Source: Streptomyces sp. NBC_01341 (GTDB lineage: Bacteria > Actinomycetota > Actinomycetes > Streptomycetales > Streptomycetaceae). From it: a stretch of DNA of 64,000 bases. Positions 25,180-34,127 of this stretch are shown here, piece after piece. The notes below the pieces were generated by a model. That model saw only the letters and a list, made by a program, of their open reading frames with translations. It was not told the origin of the DNA and ran no database searches. Every line of letters starts with the position of its first letter. The first letter of the stretch is position 1. The stretch spans positions 3,100,001-3,164,000 of the forward strand of contig NZ_CP108364.1 of NCBI RefSeq assembly GCF_035946055.1, written 5' to 3'. A program made the position numbers and the translations under genes.

Positions 25180-26055
25180 TCAGTTCTTCTGGATCTGGTC
25201 GAAGCTGAGCTCGACCGGGGTCTCGCGGCCGAAGATCTCGACGAGGCCCTTGACCTTCTTCGAGTCGGCGTTGATCTCGTTGATCGTCGCCTGCAGTGTC
25301 GCGAACGGGCCGTCGGTGACGGTGACCGAGTCGCCGACCTCGAAGTCCAGCACCTGGACCTCGACCTTGCGGGCGGGAGCCGGCTTGCCCTCGGCCTCGG
25401 CCGCCTCGCGGGCCGCCTTCTCCTCGGCCTCGGGGGCGAGCATCTTGACGATCTCGTCCAGCGTCAGCGGGTACGGGTCGTAGGCGTTGCCGACGAAGCC
25501 GGTGACGCCGGGCGTGTTGCGGACGACGCCCCACGACTCGTTCGTCAGGTCCATGCGCACCAGGACGTAACCCGGGAGCTTGTTCTGGCGGACGTTCTTG
25601 CGCTCGCCGTTCTTGATCTGGACGATCTCTTCCTCGGGCACTTCGGCCTGGTAGATGAAGTCCTCGACGTTGAGCGAGACGGCGCGCTGCTCCAGGTTGG
25701 CCTTCACGCGCTTCTCGTAACCGGCGTACGTGTGGATGACGTACCACTCGCCGGGAAGTCCGCGGAGCTCGTCGCGCAGGGCGGTGACGGGGTCGACCGG
25801 TTCGGCCTCCTCGACGTCTTCCTCGTCCTCGGTGGCGACCGCTTCGTCGTCCTCGTCGTCCTCGTCGGACCCGTCCTCGTCGGAAACAGCGTCGTCCTCG
25901 GCGGACTCGGCCTGCTCGTCCTCGGCGGCGTCAGCAGCTTCGACCTGGTCCGGGGCCACGGCATCCGCCGCCTCGACGATGTCGAGCTCGTCCTCGGCGG
26001 ACTCGACGGCGCTCGCCGTGGGCTCGGCGTCGTCGTTCAGGTTCGGGTCAGACAC
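25180..26055 (-). CDS. nusG: Transcription termination/antitermination factor NusG
   Basis: A 291-residue protein. The first 100 or so residues are an acidic, low-complexity Asp/Glu/Ala extension peculiar to actinobacteria. The NGN domain follows ([16 protein letters not shown]), then a KOW domain with the [15 protein letters not shown] motif. It binds RNA polymerase and couples it to Rho or ribosomes. GTG at 26053-26055 was chosen because it follows AGGAAG and gives S-D-P-N-L-N-D-D; the upstream in-frame extension overlaps secE. It is downstream of secE by 73 bases, with a GGGCGCC/GGCGCCC hairpin in the gap. Confidence 0.97.
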   Translation of the reverse strand: MSDPNLNDDAEPTASAVESAEDELDIVEAADAVAPDQVEAADAAEDEQAESAEDDAVSDEDGSDEDDEDDEAVATEDEEDVEEAEPVDPVTALRDELRGLPGEWYVIHTYAGYEKRVKANLEQRAVSLNVEDFIYQAEVPEEEIVQIKNGERKNVRQNKLPGYVLVRMDLTNESWGVVRNTPGVTGFVGNAYDPYPLTLDEIVKMLAPEAEEKAAREAAEAEGKPAPARKVEVQVLDFEVGDSVTVTDGPFATLQATINEINADSKKVKGLVEIFGRETPVELSFDQIQKN

Positions 26056-26100
26056 GATGGCTGCTTCTTCCTGGATACATATGGGTGGAACATGCGAAAG

Positions 26101-26119
26101 GGGCGCCGATGAGGCGCCC
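26101..26119 (-). other. Small hairpin in the secE-nusG gap
   Basis: GGGCGCC/GGCGCCC, 7 bp with a 5-base loop, begins 10 bases after the secE stop. It could modulate read-through into nusG or RNA processing. It is too small to call a terminator. Confidence 0.35.
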
Positions 26120-26128
26120 TCCGCGGGA

Positions 26129-26416
26129 TCAGCCGAAGACGTACTTGATGACCCGCGCGAATCCGAAGTCAATCACGGTGACGAGACCGATCATCACGAC
26201 CACGAATGCGATCACCACGGCCGTATAGGTCGAGAGCTGGTTGCGCGTCGGCCATACGACCTTGCGGAGCTCAGCGATGATCTGGCGGTAGAACAACGCG
26301 AGACGGCCCAGAGGGCCCTTCTTGCCGCGCTTGCCGCCCTTCCGGGCCTTCTTCTTCGACTCGGGGGCTTCGTCCTCGGCATCAGGCATGTCGATGGAGC
26401 CCACGGCGTCCGTCAC
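26129..26416 (-). CDS. secE: Preprotein translocase subunit SecE
   Basis: A 95-residue single-span subunit of the SecYEG channel. A Lys-rich cytoplasmic N-terminus leads into the amphipathic helix [18 protein letters not shown], the most conserved SecE segment. A single transmembrane helix follows (about residues 64-85). GTG at 26414-26416 has AGGTGAG at good distance and gives V-T-D-A-V-G-S; the ATG at 26440 is an alternative. It lies between tRNA-Trp and nusG, an arrangement conserved across actinobacteria. Confidence 0.96.
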   Translation of the reverse strand: MTDAVGSIDMPDAEDEAPESKKKARKGGKRGKKGPLGRLALFYRQIIAELRKVVWPTRNQLSTYTAVVIAFVVVMIGLVTVIDFGFARVIKYVFG

Positions 26417-26522
26417 GCTACTCACCTGATTCCGGGTCATGGCCGTGCCGCGCCCGGTGGAGCCGCACGGCGGTGCATTGAAGTACGTACATGCGCACAC
26501 ATCCTGGCGGAGGAGTGTGTAG

Positions 26523-26595
26523 CAGGGCCGGAGGGACTTGAACCCCCAACCGCTGGTTTTGGAGACCAGTGCTCTACCAATTGAGCTACGACCCT
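26523..26595 (-). tRNA. tRNA-Trp (CCA anticodon)
   Basis: A 73-base cloverleaf on the minus strand: acceptor AGGGTCG/CGGCCCT, D-arm AGCTCAATTGGTAGAGC, anticodon loop CTCCAAA with anticodon CCA, and T-arm GTTCAAGTC. Discriminator base is G, and CCA is not encoded. It lies just upstream of secE-nusG. Confidence 0.97.
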
Positions 26596-26678
26596 TTGTG
26601 GATTCCACCAACCTACCGCATCTTCACCGGTGGGCCGGTGGGGAAGACGGTTCGGCTGATGAAGGCCAACGACAGGTG

Positions 26679-26708
26679 AGTGTACGTGCTCAGGGGCGCC
26701 GCGTCGAA
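26679..26708 (-). promoter_or_regulatory. Candidate promoter of tRNA-Trp-secE-nusG
   Basis: On the minus strand TACACT (26679-26684) is preceded by TTCGAC (26703-26708) at 18 bases. The -10 is strong and the -35 imperfect. It lies about 85 bases upstream of the tRNA and overlaps the region ahead of the divergent aminotransferase gene. Confidence 0.4.
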
Positions 26709-26808
26709 CAGACAACAACCGACCGGTCCTGTCCGGATGCTGTCCGAGTGCTGTCCGGTCCCTGAAACCGCTGTGCTCCGGGGTTTTCCGGTCTGCGAGC
26801 ATGGGGGC

Positions 26809-28035
26809 ATGAGCGCTGCAACTTCTCCGTCCGAGCGCCGGGTCTCGGCCCGCATCGGTGCGATCTCCGAGTCCGCCACCCTCGCCGTCGACGCAAAGGC
26901 CAAGGCCCTCAAGGCCGCCGGGCGTCCGGTGATCGGGTTCGGCGCCGGCGAGCCCGACTTCCCGACCCCTGGTTACATCGTCGACGCCGCGATCGAGGCG
27001 TGCCGCAACCCGAAGTACCACCGCTACACCCCCGCGGGCGGACTTCCCGAGCTCAAGGCCGCCATCGCCGCGAAGACGCTGCGCGACTCCGGTTACGAGG
27101 TCGACGCCTCCCAGATCCTCGTGACCAACGGCGGCAAGCAGGCCATCTACGAGGCGTTCGCCGCGCTCCTGGACCCGGGTGACGAGGTCATCGTCCCGGC
27201 GCCGTACTGGACGACCTACCCCGAGTCGATCCGTCTCGCCGGCGGTGTGCCGGTCGAGGTCGTGGCCGACGAGACCACCGGGTACCGGGTCTCGGTCGAG
27301 CAGTTGGAGGCGGCCCGTACCGAGCGTACGAAGGTCGTCCTGTTCGTGTCGCCGTCCAACCCGACCGGCGCCGTGTACGACGAGGCCGGCACCGAGGCGA
27401 TCGGCCGCTGGGCCGTCGAGCACGGGCTGTGGGTGATGACGGACGAGATCTACGAGCACCTCGTCTACGGCGACACGTCCTTCACCTCGCTCCCCGCGGT
27501 CGTGCCCGAGCTGCGCGACAAGTGCATCGTGGTCAACGGCGTCGCCAAGACCTACGCCATGACCGGCTGGCGGGTCGGCTGGATCATCGGCCCCAAGGAC
27601 ATCGTGAAGGCCGCGACGAACCTGCAGTCGCACGCCACGTCCAACGTCAGCAACGTCGCCCAGGCCGCCGCGCTGGCCGCGGTCTCCGGCCCCCTGGACG
27701 CCGTCGCCGAGATGCGGAGCGCGTTCGACCGCCGCCGCAAGACGATCGTGCGCATGCTGAACGAGATCGACGGCGTGCTCTGCCCCGAGCCCGAGGGCGC
27801 GTTCTACGCCTACCCGTCCGTGAAGGAGCTGCTCGGCAAGGAGATCCGCGGCAAGCGCCCCGCGGACTCCGTCGAGCTCGCGGCCCTGATCCTGGACGAG
27901 GCCGAGGTCGCCGTCGTGCCCGGTGAGGCGTTCGGCACGCCCGGCTACCTCCGGCTGTCGTACGCCCTGGGCGACGACGACCTCGTCGAGGGCATCTCGC
28001 GGCTCCAGAAGCTGCTGGGCGAGGCCCGCGACTGA
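26809..28035 (+). CDS. aspC: Pyridoxal-phosphate aminotransferase, aspartate aminotransferase type
   Basis: A 408-residue class I fold-type I aminotransferase. It has the substrate loop [12 protein letters not shown] near residue 44, S-P-S-N-P-T-G-A (Asn-Pro contact with PLP), D-E-I-Y near residue 211, and [15 protein letters not shown] carrying the Schiff-base Lys. The C-terminal Y-L-R-L-S-Y contains the Arg that binds the alpha-carboxylate. It most likely interconverts aspartate and oxaloacetate with 2-oxoglutarate; prephenate or alanine substrates are possible. ATG at 26809 gives the conserved N-terminus [12 protein letters not shown] terminator follows. Confidence 0.92.
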   Translation: MSAATSPSERRVSARIGAISESATLAVDAKAKALKAAGRPVIGFGAGEPDFPTPGYIVDAAIEACRNPKYHRYTPAGGLPELKAAIAAKTLRDSGYEVDASQILVTNGGKQAIYEAFAALLDPGDEVIVPAPYWTTYPESIRLAGGVPVEVVADETTGYRVSVEQLEAARTERTKVVLFVSPSNPTGAVYDEAGTEAIGRWAVEHGLWVMTDEIYEHLVYGDTSFTSLPAVVPELRDKCIVVNGVAKTYAMTGWRVGWIIGPKDIVKAATNLQSHATSNVSNVAQAAALAAVSGPLDAVAEMRSAFDRRRKTIVRMLNEIDGVLCPEPEGAFYAYPSVKELLGKEIRGKRPADSVELAALILDEAEVAVVPGEAFGTPGYLRLSYALGDDDLVEGISRLQKLLGEARD

Positions 28036-28054
28036 CGCGGAGCGCCCACCCACG

Positions 28055-28092
28055 AAGGTGACTCCCGGCTCCGGTCGGGGGTCACCTTTTTG
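28055..28092 (+). terminator. Terminator after the aminotransferase gene
   Basis: AAGGTGAC/GTCACCTT arms with an inner CCCG/CGGG stem are followed by TTTTT. It is a clear intrinsic terminator. Confidence 0.88.
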
Positions 28093-28158
28093 TTCGAGGG
28101 GTAACTCACAAGGGGATCCGGCTACCGCCGCACCCCTCGCGTGCGGCAAGATCCTTCA

Positions 28159-29172
28159 ATGGAGCGTGACGTACGGCTGTTGCCCAAGGCCCATCTGCAC
28201 CTGCACTTCACCGGGTCGATGCGGCCGACGACCCTGCTCGAACTCGCGGACAAGTACGGCGTCCACCTGCCCGAGGCGCTGACCGGCGGCGAGCCGCCCA
28301 AGCTGCGGGCCACGGACGAGCGGGGCTGGTTCCGCTTCCAGCGTCTCTACGACATCGCCCGGTCCTGCCTGCGCGAGCCGGAGGACATCCAGCGGCTCGT
28401 GCGCGAGACCGCGATGGAGGACGTCGCGGACGGCTCCGGGTGGCTGGAGATCCAGGTCGACCCGACCTCGTACGCCCCCCTGCTCGGCGGGCTCATCCCG
28501 GCCATCGAGATCATCCTGGACGCCGTGGACCGCGCGGCCCGCGAGACGGGGCTGGGGATCCGGGTGGTGATCGCGGCGAACCGGATGAAGCACCCGCTGG
28601 ACGCCCGCACGCTGGCCCGGCTCGCCGTGCGGTACGCCGACCAGGGAGTGGTCGGCTTCGGGCTCTCCAACGACGAGCGGCGCGGAATGGCGCGCGACTT
28701 CGACCGGGCCTTCGCCATCGCCCGCGAGGGCGGGCTGATCGCCGCACCGCACGGCGGGGAGCTCTCGGGCCCGTCCAGCGTCCGGGACTGCCTGGACGAC
28801 CTCGACGCCTCCCGGGTCGGACACGGCGTGCGGGCCGCCGAGGACCCCCGGCTCATGTCACTGCTCGCGGAGCGCGGGGTGACGTGCGAGGTCTGCCCGG
28901 CGTCCAACGTCGCGCTCGGCGTCTACGAGAAGCCCGACGACGTACCCCTGCGCACTTTGTTCGACGCGGGGGTGCCGATGGCGCTGGGGGCGGACGACCC
29001 GCTGCTGTTCGGCTCGCGCCTGGCGGCGCAGTACGACCTCGTACGCCGCCATCACGCCTTTACCGACGAGGAACTGGCCGAGCTCGCGCGGCAGTCGGTA
29101 CGCGGCTCCGTGGCGCCCGTGGAGGTGCGGGAGAAGATGCTCGGCGGCATCGACGCCTGGCTCCTCGGCTGA
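28159..29172 (+). CDS. add: Adenosine deaminase family protein
   Basis: A 337-residue metal-dependent TIM-barrel hydrolase. The zinc-binding H-L-H-L-H motif is at residues about 13-17, followed by F-T-G-S-M. Later ligands and catalytic residues are visible as A-P-H-G-G-E (His and general acid Glu), R-V-G-H-G-V and G-A-D-D-P-L-L-F (Asp). It deaminates adenosine to inosine in purine salvage; adenine or other 6-amino purines are possible substrates because several ADA-like paralogues exist in Streptomyces. ATG at 28159 starts the conserved MERDVRLLPKAHLHLH; GTG at 28141 is less likely. Confidence 0.88.
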   Translation: MERDVRLLPKAHLHLHFTGSMRPTTLLELADKYGVHLPEALTGGEPPKLRATDERGWFRFQRLYDIARSCLREPEDIQRLVRETAMEDVADGSGWLEIQVDPTSYAPLLGGLIPAIEIILDAVDRAARETGLGIRVVIAANRMKHPLDARTLARLAVRYADQGVVGFGLSNDERRGMARDFDRAFAIAREGGLIAAPHGGELSGPSSVRDCLDDLDASRVGHGVRAAEDPRLMSLLAERGVTCEVCPASNVALGVYEKPDDVPLRTLFDAGVPMALGADDPLLFGSRLAAQYDLVRRHHAFTDEELAELARQSVRGSVAPVEVREKMLGGIDAWLLG

Positions 29173-29259
29173 GGCCGTCCGGCTGGGTGACGGCGGACCT
29201 GCGGCCGGCCCGCCGCCCTGCGCTGGTGCGTGCGGACCGTGCGACCGCGTGGGCGGCGG

Positions 29260-30315
29260 TTACAGGCTGACGCCGACCGTCACCGGTTCGTTGACGAGCG
29301 TGACCCCGAAGGCCTCGTGGACCCCTGCGACGACCTCGCGGGCCAGGGCCAGCAGGTCCTCGGTGGTGGCGTCGCCCCGGTTGGTGAGGGCGAGCGTGTG
29401 CTTGGTGGAGATGCGCGCGGGTCCCGTCCCGTAGCCCTTGGTGAACCCCGCCCTGTCGATCAGCCACGCGGCGGAGGTCTTCACCAGTCCCTCGCCGGCG
29501 GGAAACGCGGGCGGCGTCACGTCGCCGCCCAGCCGGTCCTCCGCACGGACGAGGAACGCGGCGTACTCCGCCTCGTCGAGGACGGGGTTGGTGAAGAAGG
29601 ACCCGGCCGACCAGGTGTCGTGGTCCTCCGGGTCGAGCACCATGCCCTTGCCCGCCCGCAGGCTCAGAACCGTCTCGCGCGCCGCCTCGGCGGGCACCCG
29701 GTCGCCCTGCTCGACGCCCATGGCGCGGGCGGTCTCCGGATACCTCAGGGGTGCGGACAGCCCGCCCGCGTCCTCCAGCCCGAAACGGACGCGCAGGACG
29801 ACGAAGCGGTCGGGTTCGGCCTTGAAGCGGCTGTGGCGGTACGAGAAGGCGCACGCCTCGTTGGAAAGGGTGACCGTCTCGCGGGTGTGCCGGTCGTAGG
29901 CGACGACCTCGGTGATCACCGAGGACACCTCCTGCCCGTAGGCCCCGACGTTCTGGATCGGTGTCGCGCCGGCGGACCCGGGGATCCCGGCGAGACATTC
30001 GAGGCCCGCCAGGCCGGCCTCGACGGTGCGGGCGACGGCGTCGGTCCAGACCTCACCGGCGGCCAGTTCGAGCGTCGTGCCGGTGAGCTCGAAACCCTCG
30101 GTGGCGATGCGCAGCGCGGTGCCGTCGAAGCCCTTGTCGCCGATGACCAGGTTGGATCCCCCGCCGATGATCAGCAGCGGGGTGCCGCTCGCGTCGGCTT
30201 CGCGGACGGCGGCGACCACCTCCGCGTCGGTGGTGGCCGTCAGGAGTCGGTCGGCCGGGCCACCGAGCCGGAAGGTGGTCAGGGGGGCGAGGGGGGCATC
30301 GTGGAGTTCGTGCAC
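29260..30315 (-). CDS. murB: UDP-N-acetylenolpyruvoylglucosamine reductase
   Basis: A 351-residue flavoenzyme that reduces UDP-GlcNAc-enolpyruvate to UDP-MurNAc in peptidoglycan synthesis. The start region T-T-F-R-L-G-G-P-A, the FAD-binding G-G-G-S-N-L-V-I-G-D-K-G-F and G-I-P-G-S-A-G-A-T-P-I-Q-N-V-G-A-Y-G-Q-E, and the catalytic-serine segment S-A-G-S-F-F-T-N-P are all present. S-Y-R-H-S-R-F-K indicates the type I-like enzyme. GTG at 30313-30315 gives the expected length; no strong ribosome site is seen. The genes on both sides are convergent or on the same strand, and there is no operon overlap. Confidence 0.97.
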   Translation of the reverse strand: MHELHDAPLAPLTTFRLGGPADRLLTATTDAEVVAAVREADASGTPLLIIGGGSNLVIGDKGFDGTALRIATEGFELTGTTLELAAGEVWTDAVARTVEAGLAGLECLAGIPGSAGATPIQNVGAYGQEVSSVITEVVAYDRHTRETVTLSNEACAFSYRHSRFKAEPDRFVVLRVRFGLEDAGGLSAPLRYPETARAMGVEQGDRVPAEAARETVLSLRAGKGMVLDPEDHDTWSAGSFFTNPVLDEAEYAAFLVRAEDRLGGDVTPPAFPAGEGLVKTSAAWLIDRAGFTKGYGTGPARISTKHTLALTNRGDATTEDLLALAREVVAGVHEAFGVTLVNEPVTVGVSL

Positions 30316-30495
30316 GGGGACAAGAGTACGGTCCGTGGCCGCGTCGGCCGGGCGGGGCCACGGGGGTGCCGCTCCTGGGCCGGGCCGGCGTCGCGGCGGG
30401 CGGGTGGGGCCTCGGTCGTGCCCCGGACGCGCGCAGGGCGCCCTCATGACGAGAGCGCCCTGTGCGCGTCCGCGGCCGACGCGGACGGCGGTACG

Positions 30496-30924
30496 TCAGG
30501 CCAGGCGGACGACGGCGCGGGACATGCCCAGCACCTTCTTGCCGTCGCTGATCGCGGTCAGATCGACCCGCACGAGGTTGTCGTCCAGCTTCGCCGCGAC
30601 CTTGCCGCTGACCTCGACCAGCGCCCCGGTGTCGTCGTTCGGCACGACGACGGGCTTGGTGAACCGCACCCCGTACTCGACGACCGCGCCCGGGTCGCCG
30701 GCCCAGTCCGTGACCACGCGGACCGCCTCGGCCATGGTGAACATGCCGTGCGCGATCACGTCGGGCAGCCCGACCTCGCGTGCGAACTTCTCGTTCCAGT
30801 GAATCGGGTTGAAGTCACCCGAGGCACCGGCGTACTGGACCAGGGTCGCGCGGGTGACGGGGAAGGACTGCGCGGGCAGCTCCGTACCGACCTCGACCGC
30901 TCCGTAGGCGATGCTCGCCGTCAT
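30496..30924 (-). CDS. MaoC-like hydratase, HadB type
   Basis: A 142-residue hotdog-fold protein with the R-hydratase motif: Y-A-G-A-S-G-D-F-N-P-I-H, then L-P-D-V-I-A-H-G-M-F-T-M. The Asp and His are the catalytic dyad. It probably dehydrates (R)-3-hydroxyacyl thioesters as a heterodimer with the product of the overlapping upstream gene. Its ATG (30922-30924) shares one base with the TGA of that gene (TGATG), so expression is coupled. The pair matches hadA-hadB of mycobacteria in order and in proximity to rpmG. Confidence 0.9.
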   Translation of the reverse strand: MTASIAYGAVEVGTELPAQSFPVTRATLVQYAGASGDFNPIHWNEKFAREVGLPDVIAHGMFTMAEAVRVVTDWAGDPGAVVEYGVRFTKPVVVPNDDTGALVEVSGKVAAKLDDNLVRVDLTAISDGKKVLGMSRAVVRLA

Positions 30925-31376
30925 CACGCCTCCTCGGCGGCACGGGCCACCAGCTTCGTCCACGCGGTCACGACGTGCTCACCGGACTCGTCGTGGACCT
31001 CGCCGCGGATGTCGACGATGTCGTTGCCGGCCATCGACTTGATGGCCTCGATGGTCGAGGTGACGGCCAGCCGGTCGCCCGCCCGCACGGGGCGGGTGTA
31101 CGCGAACTTCTGGTCGCCGTGCACGACACGGCTGTAGTCCAGTCCCAGCTGCGGGTCCTCGATGACCTGACCCGCCGCTCTGAAGGTGATCGAGAACACG
31201 AATGTGGGCGGTGCGATCACATCCGGGTGCCCCAGAGCCTTGGCGGCCTCCGTGTCGACGTACGCGGGGTTGGTGTCGCCCACCGCTTCCGCGAACTCCC
31301 GGATCTTCTCCCGGCCGACCTCGTACGCCGGGGTGGGCGGATAGGTCCGCCCCACGAAGGACTGGTCGAGCGCCAT
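30924..31376 (-). CDS. MaoC N-terminal-like hydratase, HadA type
   Basis: A 150-residue single hotdog protein (MALDQSFVGRTYPPTPAYEV). It has the F-A-E-A-V-G-D-T-N-P-A-Y region and A-P-P-T-F-V-F, but the His of the hydratase motif is replaced (A-Y-V-D), as in HadA subunits that supply substrate binding rather than catalysis. The last residues are V-T-A-W-T-K-L-V-A-R. ATG at 31374-31376 has a strong AGGAGGT. Its stop overlaps the HadB-type gene by one base. Confidence 0.9.
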   Translation of the reverse strand: MALDQSFVGRTYPPTPAYEVGREKIREFAEAVGDTNPAYVDTEAAKALGHPDVIAPPTFVFSITFRAAGQVIEDPQLGLDYSRVVHGDQKFAYTRPVRAGDRLAVTSTIEAIKSMAGNDIVDIRGEVHDESGEHVVTAWTKLVARAAEEA

Positions 31377-31429
31377 GAGCCCGCTACCTCCTGATGAAAA
31401 AGTCGAATAGGGCGAGGAACAACCCAATA

Positions 31430-31467
31430 AAACGACACGAGGCCGCCCCCAGTGGGGACGGCCTCGT
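31430..31467 (-). terminator. Terminator after rpmG
   Basis: ACGAGGCCG/CGGCCTCGT arms with inner CCCC/GGGG pairing are followed on the minus strand by TCGTTTTATT. It separates rpmG from the MaoC pair, although read-through is possible. Confidence 0.7.
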
Positions 31468-31480
31468 GTACGAGCCTGTT

Positions 31481-31645
31481 TCAGCGCGTTTCGCGGTGCG
31501 CAGTGTGCGAGTTGCAGCGCGGGCAGTGCTTCTTCATCTCAAGACGGTCCGGGTTGTTACGCCGGTTCTTCTTGGTGATGTAGTTCCGCTCCTTGCACTC
31601 CACGCAGGCCAGCGTGATCTTCGGGCGGACGTCGGTGGCAGCCAC
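31481..31645 (-). CDS. rpmG: 50S ribosomal protein L33, zinc-binding (C+) form
   Basis: A 54-residue protein, [11 protein letters not shown] at the start, with two Cys pairs (C-V-E-C and C-P-R-C) that bind zinc, and [14 protein letters not shown] in the middle. Streptomyces usually has both this form and a Cys-free form under Zur control. GTG at 31643-31645 with GGAGCA upstream is the start. It lies between tRNA-Met and the MaoC genes. Confidence 0.97.
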
Positions 31646-31734
31646 GTGAGTGCTCCTTGGACGGACGGATGGACGGATGAACGCATAAAAGAGTAGCCGA
31701 TCGAAGGACCGACCCCACAATCGGCTACCGTTAG

Positions 31735-31807
31735 TAGCGGTGACCGGACTTGAACCGGTGACACAGCGATTATGAGCCGCTTGCTCTACCGACTGAGCTA
31801 CACCGCT
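31735..31807 (-). tRNA. tRNA-Met (CAT anticodon), elongator type
   Basis: A 73-base cloverleaf: acceptor AGCGGTG/CACCGCT, D-arm AGCTCAGTCGGTAGAGC, anticodon loop CTCATAA, and T-arm GTTCAAGTC. The normally paired first base pair (A-T) and the lack of the three G-C pairs in the anticodon stem argue for elongator rather than initiator. Confidence 0.95.
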
Positions 31808-31852
31808 TTGATGACGGGTTTCCCCGCCGAAGCGGAGTCACCCGATCACCAG

Positions 31853-31925
31853 AGCCCCAATGCGGAATCGAACCGCAGACCTTCTCCTTACCATGGAGAC
31901 GCTCTACCGACTGAGCTATTGGGGC
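31853..31925 (-). tRNA. tRNA-Thr (GGT anticodon)
   Basis: A 73-base cloverleaf: acceptor GCCCCAA/TTGGGGC, D-arm AGCTCAGTCGGTAGAGC, anticodon stem TCTCC/GGAGA with GGT in the loop, and T-arm GTTCGATTC. It is 45 bases upstream of tRNA-Met and probably co-transcribed with it. Confidence 0.96.
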
Positions 31926-32221
31926 GAGCGAGGAAGACATTACACGGTCTGTCGCCGACGCCCAAATCCGTTTCCCCCGCCCTCACCGGCCCCTCAGGAG
32001 ACGTTCCGCCGAGTCGTGCGATCGGCCCCCTGATCAGGGCCTTGATCAGCTCGTACACCGCGTCCGCGGGGTTCCCGCCAAGCCGGGCTGCCCCCGCTGC
32101 CCCGCCCGCCCCACGCGGACCGCATTCGTACGACTAACTCGCCCTCCGCGCCCGGGGCCGCGGCCCCGCCTAGGCTCGGCGCACTCTCTGCGTGATCTTG
32201 CTTGCCCCCAGGAGCGGCACG

Positions 32222-33436
32222 ATGTCCGAAGGCCCCAGCGACGCGCCCGCGCTCCTGCTCAGCGGGGCGCGGCTCGCCGACGGGCGCGCCGTCGACGTAC
32301 GGATCAGCGGGCCACGCATCGAGGCGGTCGGCACGGCGGGCAGCCTCCGCACCGTGGGGAGGCGGCTCGACCTGCGCGGCTACCTCCTGCTGCCCGCGCC
32401 CGCCGAACCGCACGCACACCCCGACACGGCACTCACCGCGGGCGGCCCGGCGTCCCACCGCCCGGAGGACGTCCGTCGCCGAGCCACGGAAGCGGCACTG
32501 CTCCAGCTCAGCCACGGCGCCACCGCTCTGCGCGCCCACGTGCGCGTGGGCGATGCCCGGGGGCCGGGTGCGCTCGAAGCCGTGCTGGAGGCCGGCCGCT
32601 CCCTGCGAGGCCTGACCGACCTGACCGCCGTGGCCGTTCCCCGGATCCTCACCGGCGTCGCGGGCGCCGACGGCCTCGCCCGGCTCCGCGACGCCGTGGA
32701 GATGGGCGCGGGCGTGATCGGCGGCTGCCCCGACCTCGACCCGGACCCCGCCGGCCACCTCGAGGCGGTCCTGGACCTCGCCGCCGCGCACGGCCTGCCG
32801 GTCGACCTGCACACGGAGGGTGACGACCCCGCCGGCCTCACCCGGCTCGCGGCCATGGCCGCCGGACTCCGCCCCGGCGTCTGCCTGGGGCCCTGCGCGG
32901 GCCTCTCGAGGCTTCCGGACGAGGAGGCCGCCCGCGCGGCCGACCGGCTCGCCGCCGCCTCCGTGACCGTGATCTGTCTCCCCCAGGGCCTGTGCTCGGG
33001 CTCCCGGACGCGCGGCACCCCGCCCGTGCGGCTGCTGCGGGCCGCGGGGGTACGGGTCGCCGCAGGCAGCGGGGCCCTGCGCGACGGCTCGAACCCGGTC
33101 GGCCGGGGCGATCCGCTGGAGGCCGCCTATCTGCTCGCCTCGCAACAAGGCCTCACCCCCCAGCAGGCGTACGACGCCGTCTCGGCCACTGCCAGGGCTG
33201 CGCTGGGCCTGCCCGGGGTGCGCGTCGAGGCCGGTTTCCCCGCGGAACTGCTCGCCGTGCGCGGGGACGGCCTGGCAGGGGCGCTCTCGCTGGCGTACAG
33301 CCGGATCGTGGTGCACCGCGGGCGCGTCGTGGCGCGGACCAGCGCCGTACGTGAGTACCGGGACTCGGGGGCGGCTTCCGGACTGGACCTTCCTCGCCAG
33401 GGAAGGGTGGATTCCGGCCACGGCGGTGGGCCTTGA
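32222..33436 (+). CDS. Amidohydrolase-like protein, cytosine deaminase-related, with substituted metal ligands
   Basis: A 404-residue protein of the amidohydrolase superfamily. A beta-sandwich start (LLLSGARLADGRAVDVRISG) leads to the barrel and the E-P-H-A-H-P-D-T-A-L-T motif (His64, His66), as in cytosine deaminase. D-L-H-T-E-G-D-D-P keeps the third His. However, the stretch expected to hold the fourth ligand His reads C-L-G-P-C-A-G, and the expected catalytic H-D-D reads G-S-G-A-L-R-D. Catalysis may therefore be lost or altered. AGGAGC lies upstream of ATG 32222. It is followed 34 bases later by the NAD(P)-binding gene. Confidence 0.7.
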   Translation: MSEGPSDAPALLLSGARLADGRAVDVRISGPRIEAVGTAGSLRTVGRRLDLRGYLLLPAPAEPHAHPDTALTAGGPASHRPEDVRRRATEAALLQLSHGATALRAHVRVGDARGPGALEAVLEAGRSLRGLTDLTAVAVPRILTGVAGADGLARLRDAVEMGAGVIGGCPDLDPDPAGHLEAVLDLAAAHGLPVDLHTEGDDPAGLTRLAAMAAGLRPGVCLGPCAGLSRLPDEEAARAADRLAAASVTVICLPQGLCSGSRTRGTPPVRLLRAAGVRVAAGSGALRDGSNPVGRGDPLEAAYLLASQQGLTPQQAYDAVSATARAALGLPGVRVEAGFPAELLAVRGDGLAGALSLAYSRIVVHRGRVVARTSAVREYRDSGAASGLDLPRQGRVDSGHGGGP

Positions 33437-33470
33437 GCGCGAGCGCCCGGTGCGGCGTACCGTCGGAAAC

Positions 33471-34127
33471 ATGCGCATTGTCATTGCAGGTGGACATGGT
33501 CAGATCGCGCTGCGGCTCGAGCGTCTGCTCGCCGCGCGCGGTGACGAGGCGGTGGGCGTCATCCGCAACCCGCGACAGAGCGAGGATCTGAGGGAGGCGG
33601 GGGCGGAACCCGTCGTCCTCGACCTCGAATCGGCGTCCGTCGAGGAGGTGGCGGAGGCGCTGCGGGGAGCGGACGCGGCGGTCTTCGCAGCCGGCGCGGG
33701 TCCGAACAGCGGGTCGGCGCGCAAGGACACGGTGGACCGCGGGGCGGCCGTGCTCTTCGCGGACGCGGCGGAGCGGGCGGGGGTGCGGCGCTACATCGTC
33801 GTCTCGTCCATGGGAGCCGACCCCCACCACCCCGGCGACGAGGTGTTCGACCTCTACCTGCGGGCGAAGGGGGAGGCGGACGCGTACGTACGCTCCAGGT
33901 CCGGTCTGGACTGGACGATCCTGCGCCCCGGGATGCTCACGAACGACGCGGGCACCGGCCTGGTCCAGCTCGCCGCCTCGACGGGCCGTGGACCGATCCC
34001 CCGCGACGACGTGGCGGCGGTACTGCTGGAACTGCTGGACACCCCGGCGACGGCGGGCCTGACGCTGGAACTCATCAGCGGGAACAAGCCGGTGGCGGTC
34101 GCGGTGAAGGACATCGCGGGGAACTGA
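33471..34127 (+). CDS. NAD(P)-binding atypical SDR (NmrA/SDR_a5-like)
   Basis: A 218-residue Rossmann protein. The nucleotide motif is IVIAGGHGQIALRLERLL near the N-terminus; the usual G-x-x-G-x-x-G is G-G-H-G-Q-I-A here. Further motifs are V-V-L-D-L-E, A-G-A-G-P-N-S-G, and V-V-S-S-M-G-A-D. D-W-T-I-L-R-P-G-M-L is typical of the family, and a canonical YxxxK is not obvious (Y-L-R-A-K is present and may serve). The role is probably that of an oxidoreductase or a redox-sensing regulator. ATG at 33471 starts right at the first beta strand. Confidence 0.85.
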   Translation: MRIVIAGGHGQIALRLERLLAARGDEAVGVIRNPRQSEDLREAGAEPVVLDLESASVEEVAEALRGADAAVFAAGAGPNSGSARKDTVDRGAAVLFADAAERAGVRRYIVVSSMGADPHHPGDEVFDLYLRAKGEADAYVRSRSGLDWTILRPGMLTNDAGTGLVQLAASTGRGPIPRDDVAAVLLELLDTPATAGLTLELISGNKPVAVAVKDIAGN

